DNA from: JACOMS01 sp051252005
GTDB lineage: Bacteria > Pseudomonadota > Alphaproteobacteria > Caulobacterales > Maricaulaceae
Direction: 5' to 3'
Length of the DNA stretch: 64,000 nucleotides
NCBI GenBank assembly: GCA_051252005.1
Contig: JBPOEZ010000003.1
Coordinates: forward strand, 248,001 to 312,000
Shown here: one piece after another, positions 1-7,166 of the stretch
How positions within the stretch are numbered: the stretch's first letter is position 1
How the letters are laid out: each line of letters opens with the position of its first letter
Made by a program: the position numbers and the translations under genes
The notes under the pieces: generated by a model
The model's database searches: none
What the model was told of the DNA's origin: nothing
What the model saw: the letters and a program-made list of their open reading frames with translations, nothing else

Positions 1-1
1 A

Positions 2-154
2 GTCGACATGATCGCTCATAGCTGCGGCGTCGATTATCCCCGCGCCCTCACCCGTGATCATGCTATGATTGTGCAAGTCACAGGTAGATCCAAACCCTTC
101 TCTAAAGTATGGAGCAACAGTCAATACGCAACGGAAAGAAGCAAAAACGTCTAA
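2..154 (+). CDS. C-terminal end of an FMN-binding glutamate synthase family protein (partial)
   Basis: The window opens inside a reading frame that runs 50 codons to TAA at 152-154. The visible peptide includes AHSCGVDYPRALTRDHAMIV followed by QVTGRSKPFSKVW. A Cys-Gly-Val, Pro-Arg-x-Leu, Arg-x-His-Ala-x-Ile-Val pattern is typical of the last residues of FMN-binding glutamate-synthase-like proteins (GltB2 type), which use FMN and an iron-sulfur centre in the cytoplasm. Only the tail is present, so neither substrate nor full length can be judged. The family call rests on this short tail. Confidence 0.5.
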   Translation, partial: VDMIAHSCGVDYPRALTRDHAMIVQVTGRSKPFSKVWSNSQYATERSKNV

Positions 155-277
155 TTATGGAGTGGCAGGCTTGGCCGCCGCTTTACGGGGCCGCGCAAAA
201 TGCTCACCCCATCCGTCGTCGTGATTGGTGAGCATGCCAAGCGGATCGGCTGCTGCGTCAAACCCTGCATCTCTCAT
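155..277 (-). CDS. 40-residue ORF translationally coupled to ArsR; possible remnant of an SRPBCC partner
   Basis: An ATG at 277 overlaps the ArsR stop codon (ATGA arrangement), and the frame runs 40 codons to TAA at 155-157. The peptide contains DPLGMLTNHDDGWGEHFARP and ends in a Lys/Ala/Pro-rich tail. ArsR regulators of this kind are usually followed by an SRPBCC (AHSA1-type) protein of about 150 residues that ends in a helix rich in Trp, Gly and Phe. The piece seen here could be the start joined to the end of such a gene by an internal deletion. It could also be an intact small protein, because stop-start coupling is preserved. Not recognised with certainty. Confidence 0.35.
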   Translation of the reverse strand: MRDAGFDAAADPLGMLTNHDDGWGEHFARPRKAAAKPATP

Positions 278-603
278 GAGCGGTCTCCTTCGATGAGTGA
301 TTTAAGTCCGGCCAATTTATTGTCCCAGAATTCATCATAGGATTCGAGCCATTCCGTGGCAGGCTTCAAACCCTCCCGCCGGATGCTGTGAATACGTTCG
401 CGCCCGCTTGGCGTAATCGTGATGAGGCCGCCCGCCTCTAGGATACGCACATGTTTAGAAACGCCGGGCCGCGTCATATCAAATGCGTCGCAAATCTCTT
501 GCAGGGTGAGATCCCCCCCTGCAAGTAGCCCAATAATGCCACGCCGTGTCGGGTCTGCGAGCGCCTTAAAAACAGCTTGTTGTTCATCCATAAGTACCTC
601 CAA
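274..603 (-). CDS. ArsR/SmtB-family winged-helix transcriptional regulator
   Basis: This 109-residue protein has the compact single-domain layout of ArsR regulators. An N-terminal helix with FKALADPTRRGIIGLLAGG leads into a helix-turn-helix (LQEICDAFDMTRPGVSKHVRILEAGGLI) and a beta wing (SGRERIHSIRR). The alpha3 metal-binding motif ELCVCD is absent (here QEICDAFD), so it belongs to the non-metal subgroup normally paired with an SRPBCC or AHSA1 protein. It overlaps the downstream 40-codon frame by an ATGA junction. The target genes are unknown; autoregulation of this small operon is the usual arrangement. Confidence 0.88.
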   Translation of the reverse strand: MEVLMDEQQAVFKALADPTRRGIIGLLAGGDLTLQEICDAFDMTRPGVSKHVRILEAGGLITITPSGRERIHSIRREGLKPATEWLESYDEFWDNKLAGLKSLIEGDRS

Positions 604-654
604 CTTTTAATTGGAAGCCTTCTGGTTTCATGTCAAGTTATTTATGCGGATCCG

Positions 655-1392
655 TTAAGCGACATCAAAGCCATGCTGTCCAAAAACTTCGTCCAAAAGC
701 TCAAGCGTGCTTGACCAAGCGCGGCGCTCTGAATCTACATTATGCTTGAGTACGCCGTCGCCGCTATCCGCGCCAGGGACCATAAAGGCATGGGTTGTGT
801 TCCCGTATGCATGAAGTTGCCAATCGCATTTACCAGCCGTAAGTTCTTCGCCAAGCGCCGTAACATGAGCCGGCGGTGCCATCGGGTCATCCCATCCGTG
901 AGCGACAAGCACTTTAGCTTTAATCGCCTTTTTCGGAAGATCCGGCGCATCAAGCAAACCGTGAAAACTGATCGCGGCTTTAAGGCCAGCGCCAGAACGG
1001 GCCATATCAAGCGTGCAAAGACCGCCAAAACAAAAGCCCATAGCCGCCATATGCGACGCGTCGACTTCTGGTAGGTCAGCCGCCGCCTTCACGCCAGCTT
1101 TAAGACGGTTTAGCAGCGCCTTACGGTCATTTTTTAGCGGCATCATCATCGCTTGTTTGTCTTCTATAGTCTCAGGAAGCGCTCCGTCACCGTAATTATC
1201 AAGCGCGAAACCGACATAGCCGAGCGCAGCCATTTGGATGGCTTTATCTTCCGCAAAGCTGTCTCGCCCGCCCCAAGCGTGATTGATTAAGACGCACGGT
1301 TTTGGATCAGCATAGCTTTCATCCCACGCCATATAGCCAATACATTTTTGCTTTCCGTCCATATATTCTACGGGCTTTGTCTTGATGTTCAT
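655..1392 (-). CDS. Dienelactone hydrolase family protein
   Basis: A 245-residue alpha/beta hydrolase. The nucleophile elbow is GFCFGG, with Cys in place of Ser as in dienelactone hydrolases. The acid is probably the Asp of HGWDDPMAP and the base the His of NTTHAFMVPG. There is no signal peptide, so it should be cytoplasmic and hydrolyse small lactones or esters; the true substrate cannot be read from sequence. I chose ATG at 1392 because GGAG lies eight bases before it. A longer version would need TTG at 1404. It faces away from the lipoprotein gene that follows, leaving a short promoter region between them. Confidence 0.85.
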   Translation of the reverse strand: MNIKTKPVEYMDGKQKCIGYMAWDESYADPKPCVLINHAWGGRDSFAEDKAIQMAALGYVGFALDNYGDGALPETIEDKQAMMMPLKNDRKALLNRLKAGVKAAADLPEVDASHMAAMGFCFGGLCTLDMARSGAGLKAAISFHGLLDAPDLPKKAIKAKVLVAHGWDDPMAPPAHVTALGEELTAGKCDWQLHAYGNTTHAFMVPGADSGDGVLKHNVDSERRAWSSTLELLDEVFGQHGFDVA

Positions 1393-1551
1393 AACGGGCT
1401 CCAATGCAATGCGTTCAGACTTGAGTTTAAAATTTGGCGCAATCTAACCAGATTAACGCTGTGGTCAACGGTGACTTATCGCAGCTCTATTAAGAGAATA
1501 TTAGCCATATTTGCTTTCAATAGGGCGATTAACTTAAAAGAGGCTTATCTC

Positions 1552-2562
1552 ATGTCCGTCCGTTTACTGACTCTCTCCGCCGCGTCCGCGCTAGTACTCG
1601 TTGCCTGCAGCACGACGCAGGAAAACCCGAACTATAAATATAGCACAAAGTACAAGGCCTCGACGCCCTACACCACGACGTCAAGCGCGACGACACAAAA
1701 TGCAAGCTACATCGGCACGACAACAACAACCACTTACCCGTCCAGCCAGCACCAAACGGTCTCGACACAGACAGGTTACACAACGGTTGACGATCAATGC
1801 CTACGCTCTGAAAAACGCCGTGAACTCGTTGGGAGCGCTATTGGCGGCGCAGCGGGCGCTTATGCCGGTAAAGAGCTTATTGGCGGCACAAAAGGCCTCG
1901 TGGCTGGCGGCGTTCTTGGCGCAGCCGCCGGATATGGCATTGGCGATAAGACGATAAATTGCGATCCAATTTCCGTCCCTGCTTCGCAGTATAGCACGGT
2001 CTCGACCCAGCCCTACCAAACACAAACCAATCAAGCTCCGTCGCAAACTGTTCAAACTCAATATGCGCAACCGCAGTACGCTCAGCCACAATATGTAACA
2101 CGGGCCAATACGGCCCAGGTACCCGTTCAGCCGCAGCCACAGCAAGTTTACACAGCGCCGACGGACCAAGCTTACGGTGATACGGTCGGCACGCCAGGTT
2201 ATCATGCAATGATGGCCGCACAGGGCAGCGTACAGCCCAATGCCGTACAGAGCGCGCCTCAACAGCAGCTATATGCACAACAGCCACAAGTTCAATATGT
2301 AGCGCCGCAACAGACGCAACAGCAGCTTTATGTTCAGCCGCAGCAACAGATTTATGTGCCAACGCAAGTTTCTACCCCGCAAGCCACTTACGGAACGCCG
2401 GGCATGATGACCCACCAAATTACCGAAGGCGATACGGTCTATTCTATGGCAAAACAGCTTTGCCTTGACGTTGAGGACATTCGTCGCGTCAATAATCTAG
2501 ACGCGAATTTCACAATCAAACTCGGCCAGTACATTCAGCTACCCGCCGCGCGTTGCCAGTAA
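1552..2562 (+). CDS. Lipoprotein with glycine-zipper segment, Gln/Pro-rich linker and C-terminal LysM
   Basis: Starting at ATG 1552 (AAGAGG upstream) gives 336 residues. The N-terminus MSVRLLTLSAASALVLVACS is a lipoprotein signal with a lipobox ending in Cys19. A Thr/Ser-rich stretch follows, then a glycine-zipper of the 17-kDa surface-antigen kind (VGSAIGGAAGAYAGKELIGG onward), then about 150 residues dominated by Gln, Pro, Tyr and Ala, and finally a LysM domain (ITEGDTVYSMAKQLCLDVED). LysM binds N-acetylglucosamine backbones, so the protein probably links the outer membrane to peptidoglycan. The frame is open much further upstream, but that part lacks a ribosome-binding site and would hide the signal peptide. 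Confidence 0.8.
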   Translation: MSVRLLTLSAASALVLVACSTTQENPNYKYSTKYKASTPYTTTSSATTQNASYIGTTTTTTYPSSQHQTVSTQTGYTTVDDQCLRSEKRRELVGSAIGGAAGAYAGKELIGGTKGLVAGGVLGAAAGYGIGDKTINCDPISVPASQYSTVSTQPYQTQTNQAPSQTVQTQYAQPQYAQPQYVTRANTAQVPVQPQPQQVYTAPTDQAYGDTVGTPGYHAMMAAQGSVQPNAVQSAPQQQLYAQQPQVQYVAPQQTQQQLYVQPQQQIYVPTQVSTPQATYGTPGMMTHQITEGDTVYSMAKQLCLDVEDIRRVNNLDANFTIKLGQYIQLPAARCQ

Positions 2563-2564
2563 AA

Positions 2565-2993
2565 CTATTCCGGTTCTTCGCCCACTTGGGCTAACCTTTG
2601 CGCCGCCGCCGAACTTCCATTTTTGGCGGCGCGCTTAAACCATGACAGGGCAAACTCAGTGTTTTGCTCAACGATTCTCCCGTCCATATAGGCTTGTCCT
2701 AAATCAAACTGCGCTTCTGCGTCGCCGCCTTGCGCCCGCTCAATTAAAAGCGCCAAAGCTTTATCGTCGACAGCCTTCTGGACCTGCGTTGATAGCGGCT
2801 CCATTGACCCGGCCATCTCTGACAATTTTGGCGTTTCAGCGCTAGGGCTCGCCAGGTCAGAACTTTCAGGCCCCGATTTTTTAAACGGATTAAGCTTATC
2901 AAACACCTTTGCATCAAGAAAATTAATAAGCGCAAAGAGTATAAGCGTGGCAATCGCTAGGGTTGCCATCTTTCCGCTGGATCGTTTCTTCAT
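2565..2993 (-). CDS. Membrane-anchored Sel1-repeat protein
   Basis: 142 residues. One N-terminal transmembrane helix (MATLAIATLILFALINFLDA) follows a short positive segment, so the body is probably periplasmic. After a Ser/Pro-rich linker come helical repeats matching Sel1 (GDAEAQFDLGQAYMDGRIVE, then ALSWFKRAAKNGSSAAAQRL). Sel1 repeats mediate protein-protein contacts. The ATG overlaps the stop of the upstream DUF6498 gene by four bases, so the two are translated from one message and may work together. It converges on the LysM lipoprotein gene with a two-base gap. Confidence 0.75.
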   Translation of the reverse strand: MKKRSSGKMATLAIATLILFALINFLDAKVFDKLNPFKKSGPESSDLASPSAETPKLSEMAGSMEPLSTQVQKAVDDKALALLIERAQGGDAEAQFDLGQAYMDGRIVEQNTEFALSWFKRAAKNGSSAAAQRLAQVGEEPE

Positions 2994-3670
2994 GAGGCCA
3001 ACCTTTCCTTACGATATGTCTCAGAACTACGAATGAAATACATGAAAAACAGCTCGAATGCAATTTTAAGCCCCGTGAACATCAAAATAAAGGTCGTGGC
3101 ATTGGCATATTTCGCGCCGAGCGCCGCCCCGCCTAGGATCATAATATGCATCACAAACACCCGCCCATAAGGCACAAAAAGCTGCGTATTGGGCGGAAAG
3201 CGCTCTGCGCGCGGCTTACGCCAGATATCTTGAGCAAAGTCAAAAAGATGACTCACAAGCATCGCCAGTAAAACATAGAGCACAGAATCGTAAGGTAAAT
3301 CGCTGACGACACCACCTTCTGGGCCTTCAGGAAGCTTCGGGAACAAAAAGATCATCAGGAACAATCCGTGCCCGAGCCAAAATCCCCCATAATGGACCAT
3401 GAAAAAGAAAGCCGTGCTTATACGATCTTTAAGCGCCCCATTTGAAACAAGAATTTGCGGCACGTTCACCGCGCCAACAATAAAACTCTCCAGCCAGTAC
3501 AGCACCAGAAGCGTCTTTAAGCTCCACCCCCAATATAGCACGCCAAATACTGGTAGAATATTGGCAAACAAAAACCCTGCCATAGAAAAAAAACGCGCAA
3601 ACTTTGCCCTACGCAGTTTCGTACTTCTATTGCTTCCTAGTGGATCTTCCATTTTATTCTCTGACATCAT
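2990..3670 (-). CDS. Polytopic membrane protein, DUF6498-like
   Basis: 226 residues with about six hydrophobic helices. The first region, FLFANILPVFGVLYWGWSLK followed by TLLVLYWLESFIVGAVNVPQ, is the most characteristic part and resembles DUF6498 proteins of inner membranes (from memory, not searched). A charged N-terminus precedes it and positive loops support an inner-membrane location. No catalytic motif is visible. It is the first gene of a two-gene unit with the Sel1 protein. Two adjacent ATG codons (3670 and 3667) are possible starts. Confidence 0.7.
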   Translation of the reverse strand: MMSENKMEDPLGSNRSTKLRRAKFARFFSMAGFLFANILPVFGVLYWGWSLKTLLVLYWLESFIVGAVNVPQILVSNGALKDRISTAFFFMVHYGGFWLGHGLFLMIFLFPKLPEGPEGGVVSDLPYDSVLYVLLAMLVSHLFDFAQDIWRKPRAERFPPNTQLFVPYGRVFVMHIMILGGAALGAKYANATTFILMFTGLKIAFELFFMYFIRSSETYRKERLAS

Positions 3671-3715
3671 GACAGCCCAAAATAATAATTCAGCGGCCTA
3701 GCCGTAAGCTTATTC

Positions 3716-4174
3716 TCAATCCGTTTTTTTATAAAATCCATTTTTATAACAATGATCATAAATCGGCTTTAAAGTTGAACGGCTTTGAAGATCAGGAAAC
3801 GCTTCTTTATAATCCGCCGAAATTTGATTGTCCGCCTTCAGACCATTTAAAGCAATTCGGCAGGAAACCAAGCTCACCTTGCCGTCGATTGTCAATTTTT
3901 TCAACATCGCAAGAGAGGCCGCTTTCGACGCTTGCATCCATAGGACAGAGCGTTGATTTTGCGAGTGTTCGGGCTTTTGCGCCTCATTAATAGCCGCATC
4001 AAACGCACTAAGGCATGCATCATAAGCAAGCGGGCTCGGTACGCCAGACCCCATATTTAAACAATTTTCAATCGTTTGTGTTGTTTCGGATTGACCTTCA
4101 GCAAAAGCAGGAGGAGGAAATGGCTGCACCCCAAAAATCACAGCACATATGGAAAGGAAATATGTGTGCTTCAT
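3716..4174 (-). CDS. Small exported protein of unknown function
   Basis: ATG at 4174 gives 152 residues beginning with a signal peptide (MKHTYFLSICAVIFGVQPFP, cleavage probably after PPAFA). An ATG 36 bases upstream lies inside the preceding amidohydrolase gene and would bury the signal, so it was rejected. The mature part has four or five Cys (ENCLNMG, YDACLSAF, VSCRIALNG, YDHCYKNG), suggesting disulfides and a periplasmic life. The domain is not recognised. It sits directly downstream of the exported amidohydrolase on the same strand and could be co-transcribed with it. Confidence 0.7.
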   Translation of the reverse strand: MKHTYFLSICAVIFGVQPFPPPAFAEGQSETTQTIENCLNMGSGVPSPLAYDACLSAFDAAINEAQKPEHSQNQRSVLWMQASKAASLAMLKKLTIDGKVSLVSCRIALNGLKADNQISADYKEAFPDLQSRSTLKPIYDHCYKNGFYKKTD

Positions 4175-4184
4175 GCGTCCCAAC

Positions 4185-5330
4185 CTACTTACACACTTGC
4201 GGCGCAACATAATCCATGCCCGTTATATCAAAGTAATTTTGCCCCAAAGCGATTTTGCGGAAGGCGCTGTCACTTAAGTCTTTGAAAATATCGCTATTAG
4301 TCAAAACTTCGTCTTTATAAACATCGTAGTTTTTTGTGTGCGAGGCTACGAAGTCTGTTCCCGGCAAAATGCGGTCAGCATTTCCCTCAAAAAACGCTAC
4401 ATATTTTGCCCGCATATCTGGCTCTTGGAAGTAATGATCAAATATCACGCGCCACGTTATATCCAGCATTAAATTAGGCGACCCGTCCAGATAGGCCTGC
4501 AACTTTGCTATATGCGTATCCGCATCGATAGCAGACAGCTCTTTTGAAAGCCCCATATGCACCCAGACTATTTTATTGTCAGGATAGAGCCGAAGCACCT
4601 CATCCATAAGGTAAGCATATTTCATAGGCTCATCATCAGAGCCTAAATCCGCATGGATAGAGATCGGCATATCCCGCTCGCGCAAAACCTCCATAAAGTT
4701 GGACCATCCCGCAATAGACTCTCTCGGCGCGGCGGCATGTTCGTTTCCAAACAGAGCCTGTTTCACCAAATTGACCTCGCCCATCCAAGTAAACATGCCC
4801 GGAAATTCAGAGTCCATTATCTGAATTTGCCGGACCACATCGCTGGGCTGGGCGAGGTCGGGGAATGTCATGGATAGTGTCATCACAGTGCCTTGGGGGT
4901 CGGCATCGAGATAGTTCATCGCATTGACAAAGTCGTTTTTCATGGAGGGGAGCGCAGGCGTCCCGACGCAATCAAGGTAATATTCGCAGCTCGAGGACAC
5001 AGGAAGGCTCTGGCCAATTCCAAAAACATTGACGAACAAAACACCCGTATCAAGCAGGTATTGATTGATCTCAGTTATGGATTTGGCCGCCCCGCCAAAG
5101 GGGCGAAAATGATTATGTGTATCCACAACGAATGTTTCGCCCATGACCTCACGGTCATAGCACCCGTTATAACCGGCTTTAAACATATCTAGAGAGCGCG
5201 CGCTGGCTGGTAATTTTTCATGCGGGGACGCGATTGAAGGTACAGGTTTGGCGCTGTCCATTGTAGAGCACGCGCCAAGTGCCAAAAATGCCATGACGCT
5301 TATATAAAAAGATGTGTGCCCTACTGCCAT
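4185..5330 (-). CDS. Exported amidohydrolase_2-family protein (probable lipoprotein)
   Basis: 381 residues preceded by AGGAGG at ideal spacing. The N-terminus has a hydrophobic segment ending LALGACSTM, a lipobox with Cys21, so the enzyme is probably anchored outside the cytoplasmic membrane. The core is a metal-dependent TIM barrel: metal ligands HNH in VVDTHNHFRPF, His in SIHADLGSDDE, His in IVWVHMGLSKE, and a late Asp in LPGTDFVASH. These fit the amidohydrolase_2 (PF04909) layout, whose members hydrolyse or decarboxylate ring compounds. The substrate is unknown. An exported member is less common than cytoplasmic ones. Confidence 0.8.
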   Translation of the reverse strand: MAVGHTSFYISVMAFLALGACSTMDSAKPVPSIASPHEKLPASARSLDMFKAGYNGCYDREVMGETFVVDTHNHFRPFGGAAKSITEINQYLLDTGVLFVNVFGIGQSLPVSSSCEYYLDCVGTPALPSMKNDFVNAMNYLDADPQGTVMTLSMTFPDLAQPSDVVRQIQIMDSEFPGMFTWMGEVNLVKQALFGNEHAAAPRESIAGWSNFMEVLRERDMPISIHADLGSDDEPMKYAYLMDEVLRLYPDNKIVWVHMGLSKELSAIDADTHIAKLQAYLDGSPNLMLDITWRVIFDHYFQEPDMRAKYVAFFEGNADRILPGTDFVASHTKNYDVYKDEVLTNSDIFKDLSDSAFRKIALGQNYFDITGMDYVAPQVCK

Positions 5331-5498
5331 TTTGCCCTCCTAAGCACTTGAATTAGCGCTGAATGAATATTGAACCGTCCTCAGTTTGAGCTTTTAAGGG
5401 AGTATTCGACGGCCCGCATCACCCCTAGGGGTTAGCCGCGAGACTCAGCGGTAAAACGAAGCCCTTGACTCTTTGCCCGTGCAAGCGCAGATTTTGGA

Positions 5499-5582
5499 AA
5501 TCTAATAACATTTGTCGTCTCCTTTCGTTGGATGTCCGTTAGATACAGGCGGCAGGGCGGCACCCCTGCCGCCATTTTTTTT
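5499..5582 (+). ncRNA. Candidate small RNA in the greA leader with an anti-Shine-Dalgarno loop
   Basis: A possible promoter has TTGACT at 5465-5470 and a weak -10 near 5488-5493, so the RNA would begin around 5499. It folds into a hairpin pairing TCTAA (5501-5505) plus ACAT (5508-5511) with ATGT (5532-5535) plus TTAGA (5539-5543). The loop displays TCTCCTTT (5518-5525), which resembles the 3' end of 16S rRNA and could pair with ribosome-binding sites. A strong intrinsic terminator follows. No open frame is present. It may act in trans, or it may be a terminated leader of greA, as described for GraL in Escherichia coli. Confidence 0.45.
5548..5582 (+). terminator. Strong intrinsic terminator upstream of greA
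   Basis: GGCGGCAGGG at 5548-5557 pairs perfectly with CCCTGCCGCC at 5564-5573 across a six-base loop and is followed by eight T residues. It lies about 130 bases before the greA start and points toward greA, so it must end a separate short transcript or attenuate the greA message. Confidence 0.9.
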
Positions 5583-5710
5583 CCTCATTTTTTGATGAGT
5601 TTTTTGATCAAAATTACACCCTGCATTTACCCTCTTGATTTATAGGTAAAAATCCCTACTTTGCCCGCGCTTATATGGCCGGACTAGAAACGGCACCAAG
5701 GAAACAAAAC

Positions 5711-6184
5711 ATGCAAAAAGTCCCTATGACAGTTGGCGGTCACGCCGCTCTTGAAACTGAATTAAAACATTTGAAAGCCGTGGAACGCCCGGAAATCATC
5801 AACGCTATTTCCGTTGCCCGCGAACATGGCGATCTCTCTGAGAACGCTGAATATCATGCGGCCAAAGAGAAGCAGGGTTTCATTGAAGGCCGGATTAAAG
5901 AACTTGAAAGCAAGCTAACGCTCGCGCAAGTCATCGACGTGACGAAGATGAGCGGCGAAACTGTTAAATTCGGCGCAACGGTCACCATCATCAATGAAGA
6001 TACGGACGTCGAAAGCACTTACCAGATTGTCGGCGAAGACGAAGCCAGCATCCGCGACGGCAAAGTGTCCATCACGTCTCCGATTGCCCGCGCTATGATT
6101 TCAAAAGAAGTCGGCGATGGATTTGAAGTCATCGCGCCCGGCGGCAACAAAGCTTATGAAATATTGGCGGTAAAATACGCCTAA
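5711..6184 (+). CDS. greA: Transcription elongation factor GreA
   Basis: 157 residues from ATG 5711 (AAGGAAAC upstream); the open frame begins earlier but those codons are not conserved. The N-terminal coiled-coil finger carries ERPEIINAISVAREHGDLSE and NAEYHAAKEKQGFIEGRI, with the tip acidic pair (Asp-Leu-Ser-Glu) that enters the RNA polymerase secondary channel. The C-terminal FKBP-like domain has VKFGATVTIINED and ISKEVGDGFEVIAPGG. GreA rescues backtracked polymerase by stimulating transcript cleavage. It shares one base with the next gene (TAATG), so the pair is translationally coupled. Confidence 0.97.
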   Translation: MQKVPMTVGGHAALETELKHLKAVERPEIINAISVAREHGDLSENAEYHAAKEKQGFIEGRIKELESKLTLAQVIDVTKMSGETVKFGATVTIINEDTDVESTYQIVGEDEASIRDGKVSITSPIARAMISKEVGDGFEVIAPGGNKAYEILAVKYA

Positions 6185-7161
6185 TGACGGCGGCCCCTAC
6201 CTCGTGCTGGGTTATCTCAGACGGACGCCGGGGCATTGAAAATCAAGCCCTCGGCCTTGCCGAAGGCTGCGCGCGTTGGCGGCCCTTAAAGATTCAAACT
6301 AAAGTCCTTGAAGCCAGTACAACCTTCAAAACGGCAAGCCCGAAAATGCAGCTCACCATGCGCAGCGAGCCCGTACGATACGGCCTCGCTATGCCTTATC
6401 CCGATATGGTTATTGGCTGCGGGCGGCAAGCGATTGCCCCTCTCATCGCGCTCAAGAAAAAAGCGGGCGACGCTATTTTTACGGTCTATGTGCAGGATCC
6501 GCGCATGGACACAGCCGATTTTGATTTGGTCGTCGCGCCAGAGCATGACGCGATTTCAGGCGACAATGTGATCTCTATGATCGGCGCGCCCAACCGCATT
6601 ACCAATACGGAATTGATTGCGCAGGTTCTCAAGTTTCAAGACCGCCTCGCTTCGCTGCCCATGCCCCGTGTTGCCATGCTTATTGGCGGGCCGTCTAAGA
6701 CCCATAAATTTTCGAAAAAAGCACATAAGCAACATATGAAAGCCGCGCAGGACACCATCGCCAGCGGCCGCTCTCTCTTGCTGACGACCTCGCGCCGCAC
6801 GCCGGACTGGGCAATAGACGATTACCGGAAATTTGCGGAAAGCAGCGACTTGGTTTGGTTCTATGAGGGCGGCGATCCCAACCCTTACCTAGCCTTCTTA
6901 GGCGCTGCGGATACAATCTTAGTGACGGAAGAGAGCACCAACATGCTCACCGATGCTTGCACGGCAGGGAAATCAGTCTTCAGCCTGCCGATGAGCGGCG
7001 CGCCTGGAAAATTCAAAATTTTGCATGACAGCCTCGCGGAACGGTGCGGGGTCAAACCCTACGACTCTCTTTTCAAGTCGCCAGATTATGCGCGCCTAGA
7101 CGAAACTTCGCGCGTAGCGGGACTGATTTTAAGCCGCTACGGCGCCCGTCTCAAAACATAA
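6184..7161 (+). CDS. Mitochondrial fission ELM1 family protein (GT-like fold)
   Basis: 325 residues. Begins at an ATG overlapping the greA stop. Conserved motifs of the ELM1/DUF1022 family are visible: SDGRRGIENQALGLAEG near the start, VQDPRMDTADFDLVVAPEHD in the middle, and a nucleotide-sugar-like pocket VTEESTNMLTDACTAGKSVF late. Bacterial members have a two-Rossmann, glycosyltransferase-B-like architecture, but their reaction is unproven; a role in envelope lipid or glycan metabolism is often suspected. It converges on the bkd operon with a five-base gap, so a shared termination zone is likely. Confidence 0.88.
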   Translation: MTAAPTSCWVISDGRRGIENQALGLAEGCARWRPLKIQTKVLEASTTFKTASPKMQLTMRSEPVRYGLAMPYPDMVIGCGRQAIAPLIALKKKAGDAIFTVYVQDPRMDTADFDLVVAPEHDAISGDNVISMIGAPNRITNTELIAQVLKFQDRLASLPMPRVAMLIGGPSKTHKFSKKAHKQHMKAAQDTIASGRSLLLTTSRRTPDWAIDDYRKFAESSDLVWFYEGGDPNPYLAFLGAADTILVTEESTNMLTDACTAGKSVFSLPMSGAPGKFKILHDSLAERCGVKPYDSLFKSPDYARLDETSRVAGLILSRYGARLKT

Positions 7162-7166
7162 ACATC

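Noticed and set aside
1348..1551. N-terminal extension of the LysM lipoprotein
   Set aside because: Would place the lipoprotein signal 68 residues inside the protein and overlap the divergent hydrolase start; ATG 1552 has AAGAGG upstream.
5425..5470. tRNA-like sequence before greA
   Set aside because: It contains GACTCAGCGGTAAAA, reminiscent of a D-arm, but no acceptor stem or GTTCGA T-loop can be paired.
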